DNA from: CAITQP01 sp964387965
GTDB lineage: Bacteria > Patescibacteriota > Minisyncoccia > Phycocordibacterales > UBA9973
Assembly (NCBI GenBank): GCA_964387965.1
Contig: CAYLXO010000004.1
Location: 1-44,364 of the forward strand
DNA: 44,364 nucleotides
Direction: 5' to 3'
Part shown: piece after piece, positions 24,444-33,411 of the stretch
Position numbering within the stretch: the first letter of the stretch is position 1
Layout: each line of letters opens with the position of its first letter
Made by a program: the position numbers and the translations under genes
Notes under the pieces: generated by a model
Told to the model about the DNA's origin: nothing
Seen by the model: only the letters and a program-made list of their open reading frames with translations
Databases searched by the model: none

Positions 24444-25001
24444 TCACAAATGGGACTGTGATAAGGCTTGATTGATATCGCGTATCAACCGATGCTGTTC
24501 TTTGACATCAAGAAGTGTGTCGTCAGTAGTAAGCGTTTCGCGAGAGAGATACCCAAGTGCAATAAGAAGTCGGGCCACAGTAAGAAGTTCTATGCGCCTG
24601 TATTCTTCTTTTTCAGTATTTGGAAGTGAAAATAATTCAAAAAGTCTTGTAAGTGTTTTAAAGATTTCTTCGTTGGGTTCCTCTCCTGTCACGAGTCTTC
24701 GTACAAGTGAGAAAACTCGAGCAATTATTTTTTCTGATTCTATAGTACCGAGGACAAGTGTGAATGTTGAAATACTTGTCGCTGTTGTTACTCGCCACAC
24801 CTCTTTACCACGCACCAAATCGACATTCGCACGCGAAAAATCTGCAAGTGTAAAACGAAGCTTTGATGAAAGTTTACGAATGCCTTGGGCGTGCGCATAT
24901 ACAAGGCCAAGATCTCGTGTATACAAAATAAGAACCTTTGAGTCTTCCCCTTTTGGAATCGAACCTATGACAAATGCTTCGGTGTGATGAATGTGGTGCA
25001 T
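24444..25001 (-). CDS. recO: DNA repair protein RecO (short form)
   Basis: The 185-residue protein has the RecO N-terminal OB fold (HHTEAFVIGSIPKGEDSKVL, then YTRDLGLVYAHAQGIRKLSSKLR) and a helical C-terminal part. It is shorter than the roughly 240 residues of E. coli and shows no zinc-binding Cys cluster. RecO loads RecA onto SSB-coated single-stranded DNA; recA and ssb are in the same window. It lies 3 nt after the EamA gene. Its TGA stop codon shows that UGA is not reassigned here. Confidence 0.88.
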   Translation of the reverse strand: MHHIHHTEAFVIGSIPKGEDSKVLILYTRDLGLVYAHAQGIRKLSSKLRFTLADFSRANVDLVRGKEVWRVTTATSISTFTLVLGTIESEKIIARVFSLVRRLVTGEEPNEEIFKTLTRLFELFSLPNTEKEEYRRIELLTVARLLIALGYLSRETLTTDDTLLDVKEQHRLIRDINQALSQSHL

Positions 25002-25004
25002 AGA

Positions 25005-25916
25005 TTAAGAAATTACAGATAACATCACAAAACCGACAACCATAAGTGCGACTGCGCCGAATTTTTGCACCAATATCTTTTTTGAAATAGCCTCTTTCCC
25101 GAGCTTAGGTGCAAACTTGGTCAACAATATGCCGACGATGATAATAAAGAAAGGTTGTAATCCATTAACAAATTGAATAATCGCAATCGGAAGAACAAGC
25201 GTTACTGATCCACTTATCATGCGGGCAACAATATTTGTTGTTTCAGCAAACATATTTACTCCAATAACTGGAAATCCGTGCTCCCGTATTGCTCCTAAAA
25301 ACGACACTCGGTACGTCTTTATAAGAGAAAACAGCAGAATACCTGCAACAGCCGCTCCAACTAAATCATAAAAAACGCTCGTCCAAAAATCCGTTGAAAT
25401 GGCAAATGCTTTAAACATCACAATATTGAGTGCGATCATACTTGCGCCAAGCAACATCAAGAAAAAAGTTTTTGAGCGAATACGCGACTTATGTGGGTCA
25501 AACGATAGGACAAGTGCTCCAAGAAAAATCATACTTCCGGCAAAAAGCTGAAGTCCCGAAAGTTTTTCGCCAAGGAACATGACAGAGAAAATATATGCAC
25601 ATGGAGTAATAAGCTGAAATAACGGTGCGACATTTGAAGCTTCGTCATTCTTCATCGCATACAAGTACGGAATATATGAAAAAACAAGCATCGTACCTGC
25701 AGCAATCATCGGAAATGAAACCGTACTTGCAATAGGAGTTACAAGTTGCAAAACGTACACAATACCACCAGTAACGATAGCAGCTATCCCCGTAAAAATT
25801 ACGAGGGACCCTGCGTCTCTCCCCTTCATATACTTATCTACCGCAAACTTATCAATGTGATTGATTGACGCCCAAAGTATAGGCGGAATCATTGCTACAA
25901 GAATTACAAGTGACAT
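25005..25916 (-). CDS. EamA/DMT-superfamily transporter
   Basis: The 303-residue protein has about ten membrane helices arranged as two EamA repeats (about residues 1-140 and 150-300). The typical repeat ends are visible (LFQLITPCAYIFSVMFLGEKLSG in the first half; FVNGLQPFFIIIVGILLTKF in the second). Family members move metabolites such as amino acids or nucleotides; the substrate cannot be told. It sits in a tightly packed run with the hydrolase gene (3 nt) and recO (3 nt). Confidence 0.88.
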   Translation of the reverse strand: MSLVILVAMIPPILWASINHIDKFAVDKYMKGRDAGSLVIFTGIAAIVTGGIVYVLQLVTPIASTVSFPMIAAGTMLVFSYIPYLYAMKNDEASNVAPLFQLITPCAYIFSVMFLGEKLSGLQLFAGSMIFLGALVLSFDPHKSRIRSKTFFLMLLGASMIALNIVMFKAFAISTDFWTSVFYDLVGAAVAGILLFSLIKTYRVSFLGAIREHGFPVIGVNMFAETTNIVARMISGSVTLVLPIAIIQFVNGLQPFFIIIVGILLTKFAPKLGKEAISKKILVQKFGAVALMVVGFVMLSVIS

Positions 25917-25919
25917 AGC

Positions 25920-26504
25920 TTAGTGTTTGAACATCTTTTTAATTTCTGCAAAAGCCTGTGGAAGTTCATACCAACCTGATGATCCGTTCAAATGTCCACC
26001 GTTTTTTATTGCATGTATAGGTGCATTCAACTCCCCACTTAATTCATACGCTTCACTCATTGATACAACTGCATCATTGTCTCCATGAATAATTACGAAA
26101 TTGGCGCATGAACTACGAATTTTTTTAAAATCAAAACCTCCCGTAAAAAAATTCTTAATAACGGAATATTCTTTTCCTTCTGGAGAATGCACAGGACCTG
26201 AAACTAAAACAGCTCCTAATATTTTCTTTCCTTTAGGAAGAGTCTCAAGATATCGCAATATTGCAGGAACCCCAAGAGAATGTCCAACAAGAACAGTCCC
26301 CATGTCCGGACTAGCTACTTCTTTTTGTATAACATGTACCCAATCTTTTTTCTTAGGCGTATCAGGGTTTGGCATTGCAAGTGATACGGCAAAAACATCA
26401 AGGTGCTTCCCAAGCTCACCCATGAGCCACGGACGCCACCCGCCGTTTGGCTTACCGCCGAAGCCATGAATAAGTATTACTTTTGGACTTGTTTTTTTAC
26501 TCAT
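25920..26504 (-). CDS. RBBP9/YdeN-type alpha/beta hydrolase
   Basis: The 194-residue protein is a small serine hydrolase: LIHGFGG oxyanion region near the N-terminus, nucleophile elbow GHSLG (Ser76), acid in HGDNDAVV, and His in GGHLNGSSG. The length and the WRPWL segment fit the RBBP9/YdeN family, which are esterases of unclear physiological substrate. It overlaps the upstream gene by 8 nt. No signal peptide, so it is cytoplasmic. Confidence 0.9.
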   Translation of the reverse strand: MSKKTSPKVILIHGFGGKPNGGWRPWLMGELGKHLDVFAVSLAMPNPDTPKKKDWVHVIQKEVASPDMGTVLVGHSLGVPAILRYLETLPKGKKILGAVLVSGPVHSPEGKEYSVIKNFFTGGFDFKKIRSSCANFVIIHGDNDAVVSMSEAYELSGELNAPIHAIKNGGHLNGSSGWYELPQAFAEIKKMFKH

Positions 26505-27090
26505 CTGCTTTTAGTTCGTTGATACGAGACATAAGGTCAATATCCATACGAATAGCTCGTTCAGCAATCGCACGTGCTGTCTCCATGCTGATATTAAGTG
26601 CATCACGATCAAATACAATATCTGCTTCTCGTGTAGAAACTCCAGTATTGTTTCCGTTAAACATATCAAATTCCTTACACGCATTTTTTATAATTTCGAA
26701 AAAATCACGAGCCATATCAGAAACTGCCAGTAAGTTTATATGTGTCCCTTCCAAATCCTGCAGAAGTTGCTTCCGCTCTTCAGTCTCAAATCCTGACGGC
26801 TTTTTTATTTTTATTTCCCCCTCGAGAGTGTCGTCGGCAAGTTCGAGCATGTTTTGCAATCCAGCAAAACTCATCCCATCTGTCATGGCTGGAACTCCAA
26901 GTTCTAAAATGTATCCTTCAAATTCAGCAGAAAGATACTCCCCGCTTGTCTCAAGCGAAAGAGAGAGGTCACGTCTAAAACCTTTAAGCGCCCCGACAAG
27001 AAGCTCTGCGCCTCCTTGCACCTTTGCAAGTTCTATTTCTAGTATTTCCTTGCCTTCAGCAAGTCTATCTCGTACTTCGCCTTCTATCAT
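26497..27090 (-). CDS. Hypothetical acidic helical protein, 197 residues
   Basis: I do not recognise this protein. It is acidic and predicted largely helical, without membrane segments, signal peptide or Cys motifs. It overlaps the HAD gene by 4 nt and the hydrolase gene by 8 nt, so it is part of a translationally coupled run. Its genomic position suggests a housekeeping role linked to its neighbours, but nothing more can be said. Confidence 0.6.
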   Translation of the reverse strand: MIEGEVRDRLAEGKEILEIELAKVQGGAELLVGALKGFRRDLSLSLETSGEYLSAEFEGYILELGVPAMTDGMSFAGLQNMLELADDTLEGEIKIKKPSGFETEERKQLLQDLEGTHINLLAVSDMARDFFEIIKNACKEFDMFNGNNTGVSTREADIVFDRDALNISMETARAIAERAIRMDIDLMSRINELKADE

Positions 27091-27716
27091 GCACTCATTG
27101 TACCAAAGAATCGGTATATTTCCGCCTCAAGTTCGGGCACTGTATCAACAACAGCAAACGGTTCAGCTTTTTCAAACTCTTCGCGGGTGTGAAGCCCCCA
27201 GGTGACACCTATAGAACGCACGCCACACTCATTCCCTTCTCTCATGTCGCCAAGTGTATCGGTAATGAATATTGTTTCGCTTGGCTGTAAACCATATTGT
27301 GTAAGTAATTGATTTATTTTTATTGTTTTTCTTGCATGAGTATCACTGCCGAGGATTTCCTCAAATCTATCTCGAATATTTTCTTCTTCGAGAGATTCAA
27401 TAATATGTCGCGAATGAGATGATGAAACTATAGCGAGCCTAAAATCTTTAGACAGATCAAGCACAAGCTTTCGTATGACATCGTGAGTAGTGAGTTTTTT
27501 GAGACCATCTTTGTACAACTCTTCCCAATCGGTACGAAGGACATATCCATCGTGTGTAACTGCATGATGTAGTCCATCGTAAAAATTCCCAGACGACATC
27601 TTTTTTAGATACTCGTCAGATAAATGCGGATTTGTGCTTCGCATAATACCAAGAACTAAATCCGTAGTATTAACGAGCACTCCATCAAAATCAAAAATTA
27701 CGAGTTTTTTAAACAT
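27087..27716 (-). CDS. HAD-superfamily phosphatase (phosphoglycolate phosphatase-like)
   Basis: The 209-residue protein has HAD motif I DFDGVLV (D9, D11), motif II Ser (AIVSSSHSR), motif III Lys (around ARKTIKINQLL) and motif IV DTLGD. A helical cap between motifs I and II places it near phosphoglycolate phosphatase/beta-phosphoglucomutase subfamilies; the substrate is unknown. Its ATG overlaps the stop codon of ileS (TAATG), so it is co-translated with the Ile synthetase that itself carries a phosphatase domain. Confidence 0.9.
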   Translation of the reverse strand: MFKKLVIFDFDGVLVNTTDLVLGIMRSTNPHLSDEYLKKMSSGNFYDGLHHAVTHDGYVLRTDWEELYKDGLKKLTTHDVIRKLVLDLSKDFRLAIVSSSHSRHIIESLEEENIRDRFEEILGSDTHARKTIKINQLLTQYGLQPSETIFITDTLGDMREGNECGVRSIGVTWGLHTREEFEKAEPFAVVDTVPELEAEIYRFFGTMSA

Positions 27717-30700
27717 TATTTTGTGATTACAATTGTATCACCCTTATACACAATCTCTTTTGCAAGTACCGTCTTTTTGAGGTCAGCTTCGTTATCTGCC
27801 ACCAATGCTTTTACACGTTCAGGGAGTGTAAGAGATATGACATCACTCGGAGTAAGATTTTCTTTCTTGCGTGTATCTTGAATTTCTCGCACAAGTTCGC
27901 GGTAATCCCCTTCTTTTTTAAGCTCAGGTGTGATTTCAGTAGCAAGCACAAAATCTGTACTGAGTGCCGTATCAGCAACAAGCTCTTTAATGTTTAATTC
28001 ATCTTTTATAATTTCAGTATACGCAAGACTTAAGTCGTACGCTTTCACTCGTAATTCTTTAAGTGGCTGTCGAACAGCAATGTTAGCTTTTTGTCGTGCT
28101 TGCAATCCAAGAGTGACAATCGTACGCGCAGTGCGAGTATTTTCCAATACAAGTGCGTTCACTTCTCCTGCCTCAGGCCAATTTGCAAGGTGTACACTCT
28201 CGCTGTCGTTTTCGTGGCGCAATTTTTGCCATATTTCTTCCGCGATAAATGGTGCAAACGGTGCGATGATAAGCGCGGTTGTTTTTAGTACAAAGTAGAG
28301 TGTACCTTTTGCTTCATTATCACCGTCTTTGATTCGGTCTCGTGATCTGCGTACGTACCATGTCGAAAGGTCATCAACAAAGAGATCAAATGGACGTGTC
28401 GCTTCTGTCATATCGTATGCATCCATTCCCTTTGTAACATCGCGGATAGTTTCGTATAAGCGCGCGATGATCCATTCATCGAGTACATTACCACTACGAA
28501 GTTCATATTTTGTAGTCTCTGCATCCATATCACGATACAACTCGTAAAACGCTGTAACGTTAGACAATCGTCCGACAATTTTCGAAGCGATTTCTGCAAC
28601 TGTGCGCTCAGAGAAATTTGCATCTTCTCCTTTCATGAGCGGACTTGCCATAAGATACAATCGGAGTGGATCAACGCCGTATTTATCAAAAAGAATCCAT
28701 GGATCTGGAAAATTATTTTTTGATTTCGACATTTTTTGTCCGTCTTCTGCAAGTAGTGTTCCTGTTGTCACCACATTTTTAAACGGCGCGCCTCCAAAGA
28801 GCACTGTTGATACAGCATGAGTATAGTAGAACCAGGTGCGAGTCTGAGCGATATATTCGGCGACAAAGCCAGCTGGGAAATTGTTGCACTGCCAGTCTTT
28901 ACCGTCACAAATCTCTCCCGGAGCATATGCAAATGGATAATGATCTTGCGCAAACGGCATCGAGCCTGATTCAAACCAGCAGTCAATAACCTCGGGAATA
29001 CGCTGGTATTCTTCACCTTGCTCATCTACGAGCACAATCTCATCAATGTACGGACGGTGTAGATCTATTTCATAGTGAGCATTATGTGGAAATGGGACAA
29101 ATGGAAGTGGGCGAATTTCTGCATTTACAAAGTCAGAGTATTCATCGTTAATTTCAGAAAGATTTTCATATCGCAATCCGTTTGTTACAAAGTTTACAGC
29201 GCGAGCCACACCCATATGTGCCACGATAAGCACTTTCTTCCCTAAGTATTTTGACTCGATATCAAATAAGAATTCTCCAACGCGTTTTACTAGTTGTGAA
29301 AAATTTTCTCCATCTTTAAATTCATGAAACGGATCTGTCGCATATTTCAAATCGTAGTAATGACGGAATTCATCTTTTGTAACTCCATCAAAGCTTGAAT
29401 CAATCTCCCATTCACGAATTCGATCATCGTAGACAACATTGTCTATTGGAAACCCGATTGTGTCACAAACTATTTGTGTTGTTTCTTTTACACGAAGTAT
29501 TGGCGATGCGATAACTACATCAACTTTTTCTGTAAAGCGCTGTGCACTTTCAAGCACTTGCGCTTTACCTTGTTCTGTAAGATGTGCACTATGATGCAAT
29601 TCCTGATTGTGCGTCGAGCCCAAATTATTTTCTGCTTGCCCGTGGCGCATAATAAAGTACGTATTGCCTGACTTTTTTGTCTTTGCTTTCAAATCTGCAA
29701 CCGATTGCACAAAAAGATACTTACCATTTTTTGATTTCCAAAACGGAAGTGGGCTTGCCCAATAACGATTGCGTGAAATATTCCAGTCAGGAGCATTCTC
29801 GACTGTGTGTTCGAATCTTCCTTCCTTAAGGTGCGCCGGAATCCAATTCATTGCCTGAGCTTTATCAAGCAATTCTTTTTTTACTTTTTGAATATTGATA
29901 AACCAACTTGGGAGCGCATAGTAAAAGAGTGGCGTCTCGCAACGATAACAGTGTGGGTATGAGTGAGTAATCTTTTCTTTTTTAAAGAGTGCTCCACTTG
30001 CCTGCAAGTACTTCAAGATTTCAATATCTGCCTTCATGTGGCCGTCTTTTTCAGTAGACTTTGGCTTGATAAGCATACCTGCAAAATCTGTAACCTCAGG
30101 TGCAAACTTTCCTTCTGGAGTGACGTGCACAATAAATGGGATATTTTCTTTTTGAGCAAGTACCGCGTCATCTTCACCGAACGCAGGTGCTTCATGAGCA
30201 ATACCAGTACCATCAGTAGTCGTCACAAAATCTCCATGAACAACTGTCCATGATTTTGGGTTTCTAAGCAACGCCTCCCCTTTTGTGTAGTACGGAAACG
30301 GAGGTGTATATTTTTTGCCAAGCAATTTTTCTCCTTTAAATTCTTCGACGATTTCGTACTGCTTGTCTTTAAAAACAGCTTCTGCTCTTTCTTTGGCTAC
30401 GACATAGAACTTGTCCTCGATTTTTGCTTTTACATATGTCGCCTCTTTATGAACAGCAAGTACAATATCCCCTGGAAGCGACCATGGGGTTGTCGTCCAC
30501 GCGATAAGAACAGTATTAGGATCTTCAACGAGTGGCATATTCACGTACACAGAAATATCCGAAATATCCTTGTACGAATTATCCATCGCGATTTCAGATT
30601 TTGCGATTGGTGTCTCACAACGAGGACAGTATGCAAGCACACGGACTCCTTCATACAAAAGCCCTTTGTCATTCATTTGGTTGAGAGCCCACCACACACT

Positions 30701-31162
30701 CTCGATAAATGTGTTGTCCATTGTTTTGTATGAGCCGTCAAAATCTACCCAGCGTCCGATACGTTCCACTGTCTTTTTCCAATCATGCACATATGTAAGC
30801 ACTTTACTTCGCGCATATTCGACAAACTTATCCACGCCAAGCGCTTCAATTTCGTTGTGACCAGAAACTTTCAAATCTTTTTCAACGATATTTTCAATCG
30901 GTAAGCCGTGACAATCCCACCCCCATCGTCGAGGAACGCTATATCCTTGCATCGTTTGGTAACGACCAATAACATCCTTTGCCGTTGAACCAAGAATGTG
31001 CCCGTAGTGTGGAAGCCCTGTTGCAAACGGTGGTCCATCATAAAAAACATAGTTCCCTTTTGGAGATTCTTTTCGAAGTGATTTATGGAACGTGTCATTT
31101 TCCTTCCAAAATTGGAGGATTTTCTCTTCTCGTTCTGCGTGTTGTGATTTTTTGTTTTCCAT
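27716..31162 (-). CDS. ileS: Isoleucyl-tRNA synthetase with an inserted histidine-phosphatase domain
   Basis: The 1148-residue class I synthetase is of the archaeal/eukaryotic-like type: HYGH (52-55), an editing domain with its TTTPWSLPGD segment (about 200-400), the landmark NISRNRYWASPLPFW (461-475), KMSKS (810-814), and a C-terminal anticodon region. Between SVADLKAKTKK (about 497) and YEIDLHRPYIDEI (about 698) sits a complete histidine-phosphatase domain of about 190 residues. It has RHG at 506-508, Arg557 in SPILRVKET, Glu584 in REWE, and the second His649 in VAHMG. All four catalytic positions are kept. Downstream of the insert the synthetase resumes with EVIDCWFESGSMPFAQ. It is the second gene behind a T-box. 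Confidence 0.96.
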   Translation of the reverse strand: MENKKSQHAEREEKILQFWKENDTFHKSLRKESPKGNYVFYDGPPFATGLPHYGHILGSTAKDVIGRYQTMQGYSVPRRWGWDCHGLPIENIVEKDLKVSGHNEIEALGVDKFVEYARSKVLTYVHDWKKTVERIGRWVDFDGSYKTMDNTFIESVWWALNQMNDKGLLYEGVRVLAYCPRCETPIAKSEIAMDNSYKDISDISVYVNMPLVEDPNTVLIAWTTTPWSLPGDIVLAVHKEATYVKAKIEDKFYVVAKERAEAVFKDKQYEIVEEFKGEKLLGKKYTPPFPYYTKGEALLRNPKSWTVVHGDFVTTTDGTGIAHEAPAFGEDDAVLAQKENIPFIVHVTPEGKFAPEVTDFAGMLIKPKSTEKDGHMKADIEILKYLQASGALFKKEKITHSYPHCYRCETPLFYYALPSWFINIQKVKKELLDKAQAMNWIPAHLKEGRFEHTVENAPDWNISRNRYWASPLPFWKSKNGKYLFVQSVADLKAKTKKSGNTYFIMRHGQAENNLGSTHNQELHHSAHLTEQGKAQVLESAQRFTEKVDVVIASPILRVKETTQIVCDTIGFPIDNVVYDDRIREWEIDSSFDGVTKDEFRHYYDLKYATDPFHEFKDGENFSQLVKRVGEFLFDIESKYLGKKVLIVAHMGVARAVNFVTNGLRYENLSEINDEYSDFVNAEIRPLPFVPFPHNAHYEIDLHRPYIDEIVLVDEQGEEYQRIPEVIDCWFESGSMPFAQDHYPFAYAPGEICDGKDWQCNNFPAGFVAEYIAQTRTWFYYTHAVSTVLFGGAPFKNVVTTGTLLAEDGQKMSKSKNNFPDPWILFDKYGVDPLRLYLMASPLMKGEDANFSERTVAEIASKIVGRLSNVTAFYELYRDMDAETTKYELRSGNVLDEWIIARLYETIRDVTKGMDAYDMTEATRPFDLFVDDLSTWYVRRSRDRIKDGDNEAKGTLYFVLKTTALIIAPFAPFIAEEIWQKLRHENDSESVHLANWPEAGEVNALVLENTRTARTIVTLGLQARQKANIAVRQPLKELRVKAYDLSLAYTEIIKDELNIKELVADTALSTDFVLATEITPELKKEGDYRELVREIQDTRKKENLTPSDVISLTLPERVKALVADNEADLKKTVLAKEIVYKGDTIVITK

Positions 31163-31166
31163 ACTG

Positions 31167-31427
31167 TTATGTAATAAATGCTGTTAGTACTGTGATAATT
31201 CCGAGGAGCACACCAGGGACATTTGCCCAAAATACAAACTTTTCCTTTTTCATATACCCATAGATAGACCAGATAATGCAGTTGAGTGTCGTGACGGCGG
31301 GCATAATATAAATATGGCTTTCTCCAGCAAGATTGTCTTTTGCTATTTCTATGAGTGACACAAACATTAGTATGGCAAGAGTTGCCCCAGCTGTGCCAAA
31401 CATATTTATAATTTTTTCTTTGGTCAT
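31167..31427 (-). CDS. SemiSWEET-like small transporter
   Basis: The 86-residue protein has three membrane helices, the size and layout of a bacterial SemiSWEET (which dimerises). It shows the conserved middle motif NCIIWSIYGYM (W..YG) and Asn/Gly in the last helix (FWANVPGVLLG). The Pro-Gln of the first helix is absent (FVSLIE), so it is divergent. SemiSWEETs carry sugars; its position between an Ile-type T-box and ileS suggests an amino-acid-related substrate instead. The ATG at 31427 follows the T-box terminator; the frame from 31457 overlaps the terminator stem and is not used. Confidence 0.7.
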   Translation of the reverse strand: MTKEKIINMFGTAGATLAILMFVSLIEIAKDNLAGESHIYIMPAVTTLNCIIWSIYGYMKKEKFVFWANVPGVLLGIITVLTAFIT

Positions 31428-31433
31428 ATAAGT

Positions 31434-31650
31434 AAAAAACTCGTCCTTAAAAAACAATACAATTGTTTTTTAAGGACGAGTTTCCTCGTGGTACCACCTT
31501 AATTCCCCCTTTCGGGCTTCTTCTCTGCTGTAACGGGCTCTCCCGCTTGGGTCTACTTGCTCATGTATCAGATGAACGTTCTTCCAAGAGCTTATCTGCC
31601 TTCGGCAAACTTGAGGGTTGATATCCCCTAAAACTTGTACTCATACAGTA
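31434..31650 (-). promoter_or_regulatory. T-box riboswitch controlling the SemiSWEET-like gene and ileS
   Basis: On the minus strand the T-box sequence AAGGTGGTACCACGAG (31500-31485) continues into GAAA-CTCGTCCTT to form the antiterminator (31472-31500) with the UGGU bulge for the tRNA end. The competing terminator is a perfect 19-bp stem (31440-31458 with 31462-31480) followed by TTTTTT (31434-31439). Upstream (to about 31650) lie an AGTA element, an ATGAGCA K-turn-like element and other stems that could form stem I. The UGGU pairs with ACCA, fitting a tRNA with discriminator A such as tRNA-Ile. Two AUC triplets (31620-31622, 31571-31573) are candidate specifiers; I could not decide between them. 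Confidence 0.9.
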
Positions 31651-31683
31651 GCACAAGATACACACATTTCAAACAAACGCGTA

Positions 31684-33390
31684 TTACATCCTCTCTGGCA
31701 CATTAATACCAAGGAGGTAAAGTCCGTTCTCCATTGTTTTTCGAAATGCGCCTGTAAGTGCCACTTTGTATGGTGAAGAAGCGTCTTCAGGATTTACAAT
31801 CTGTTCTTGCCCGTAGAAAGAATTAAACGTTGAAGCAAGTTCGGTCATATACCCTGCAATATGATGTGGCTCTCGAAGTGAAAATGCTCGTTCTACAACT
31901 TCAGGGAAACGGTAAAGCATTTTTTCAAGATTGGTTGTACTCCAATTTTCTGGAATTGATGTGTTGCCTACGACTCCCTGTGCTTTTGCTTTTTCTAATA
32001 TTGAACCAGCACGCACGGTTGTGTACTGAAGATATGGCCCAGAGTCACCATCAAATGACACAGATTTTTCCTCGTCGTAAATAATATTACCGCCAAGAGC
32101 TTGTTTTAAAATTACGTACTTAATAGCAGAAACAGCTACCTGTTCAGCAAGTTTTTCTTTTTCTGAATTCTCGAATTCTCGGTCTTTAATTTTCTCAAAA
32201 ACAAGTTCTTTCGTGTCACTCAGAAGTGACTCACCTGTTATCACATTTCCTTTTCGAGAGCTCATTTTTCCATGAGCAAAACGCATCATCCCGTGTGTAA
32301 GATGCTTCATGCGACTTTCGTAGTCAGGATGCATGATTGAAAGCGCTTTTTGCACTACTTCCATATATGGACCCTGTTCGATTGCAGTAACAACAATAGA
32401 TAAATCGGGATTTACTTCAGTAAATTTTGTGACAGTAAGACCGATTTCTTTTGCTTCGTACGTTGGCAACCCTTGTTTTGTGATAAACACACGAGTGTGA
32501 AGTTTTGGATCATGCTCTTCAGCATGAAATACAATTGCTCCGTCTGACTCAGCAAATACTTTTCCTATATTCTCACGCACAATACCGGCACCAAGCGGTG
32601 CCATTGTGCTTTCAAAAAAGTAATTATTGAATTTTGTGCCGAGTGTTTTGTAGATTGTTTCAAAAGCTTGAAGAGTCACTTCTCTTCCCCAGTCATACAT
32701 TTCATTTATCGCTGAGTCGCTTTTTTCGTACACTTTTTTGTTTATTGCATCAATCTCGGCTTTTACATCTGCACTTTCTTCATACAAATTTGAAGCCTCG
32801 CTGTAACAAGCACCAATATATTCTGCCTGTTTTTCAACGGTGAGTGTAGTATCGCCCTTACCTTTTTTCATAAGCATCCATAGTGCCTTTGCAACATGAA
32901 GCCCTACATCTCCTTGATAGTTGGCACGGACTACGTTTGCACCAGAATATTCAAAAATACGAGCCGTTGATTCTCCAATAGCATTGGTCATTAGGTGCCC
33001 GATATGAAATGGCTTAAATGGATTTGGGTCGGTGTACTCAACCATTACCTTTTTCCCCGCTGATGCGCTGTTGCTTCCCCAGTTTTTAGTGTCTGCAATT
33101 TCTTTAAGTGACTGTGCAAAAAATTCTTTTGAAAGATGGAAGTTTATAAACCCAGGACCTGCAATTTCTATTTTTTCAATTTCTTTAATTTTATTTTCAG
33201 AAAGTTTTGTAACGATTTCTTCTGCTAGAGTGCGCGGATTTTTACCTAGTGCCTTTGCATGTGCCATAGCAACATTTGTCGAATAATCTCCGTGTGATAG
33301 ATCTGCTGGGTGCTCAAGCAAAACATTCGGAGCATCGACTCCGAGTTCTTTCAAAGCATTTTGTATTTGTATTTTTATTTGTTCCTGCAT
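31684..33390 (-). CDS. argS: Arginyl-tRNA synthetase
   Basis: The 568-residue class I synthetase has the ArgRS-specific N-terminal Add-1 domain (about 1-105), HIGH (129-132; PFKPFHIGHLMTNAIGES), the KMSSRKGN loop used by ArgRS in place of a classic KMSKS, and the DALR anticodon domain at the C-terminus (about 450-568), ending in YLLGINVPERM. It charges tRNA-Arg. It lies 21 nt after dut and directly before the T-box region. Confidence 0.96.
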   Translation of the reverse strand: MQEQIKIQIQNALKELGVDAPNVLLEHPADLSHGDYSTNVAMAHAKALGKNPRTLAEEIVTKLSENKIKEIEKIEIAGPGFINFHLSKEFFAQSLKEIADTKNWGSNSASAGKKVMVEYTDPNPFKPFHIGHLMTNAIGESTARIFEYSGANVVRANYQGDVGLHVAKALWMLMKKGKGDTTLTVEKQAEYIGACYSEASNLYEESADVKAEIDAINKKVYEKSDSAINEMYDWGREVTLQAFETIYKTLGTKFNNYFFESTMAPLGAGIVRENIGKVFAESDGAIVFHAEEHDPKLHTRVFITKQGLPTYEAKEIGLTVTKFTEVNPDLSIVVTAIEQGPYMEVVQKALSIMHPDYESRMKHLTHGMMRFAHGKMSSRKGNVITGESLLSDTKELVFEKIKDREFENSEKEKLAEQVAVSAIKYVILKQALGGNIIYDEEKSVSFDGDSGPYLQYTTVRAGSILEKAKAQGVVGNTSIPENWSTTNLEKMLYRFPEVVERAFSLREPHHIAGYMTELASTFNSFYGQEQIVNPEDASSPYKVALTGAFRKTMENGLYLLGINVPERM

Positions 33391-33411
33391 TTTATGACTT
33401 TAGACTTTAAA

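Noticed and set aside
26483..27205. 240-codon plus-strand ORF antisense to the acidic helical protein
   Set aside because: Ser/Arg-rich composition typical of an antisense shadow; the minus-strand genes there are coupled and fit the operon.
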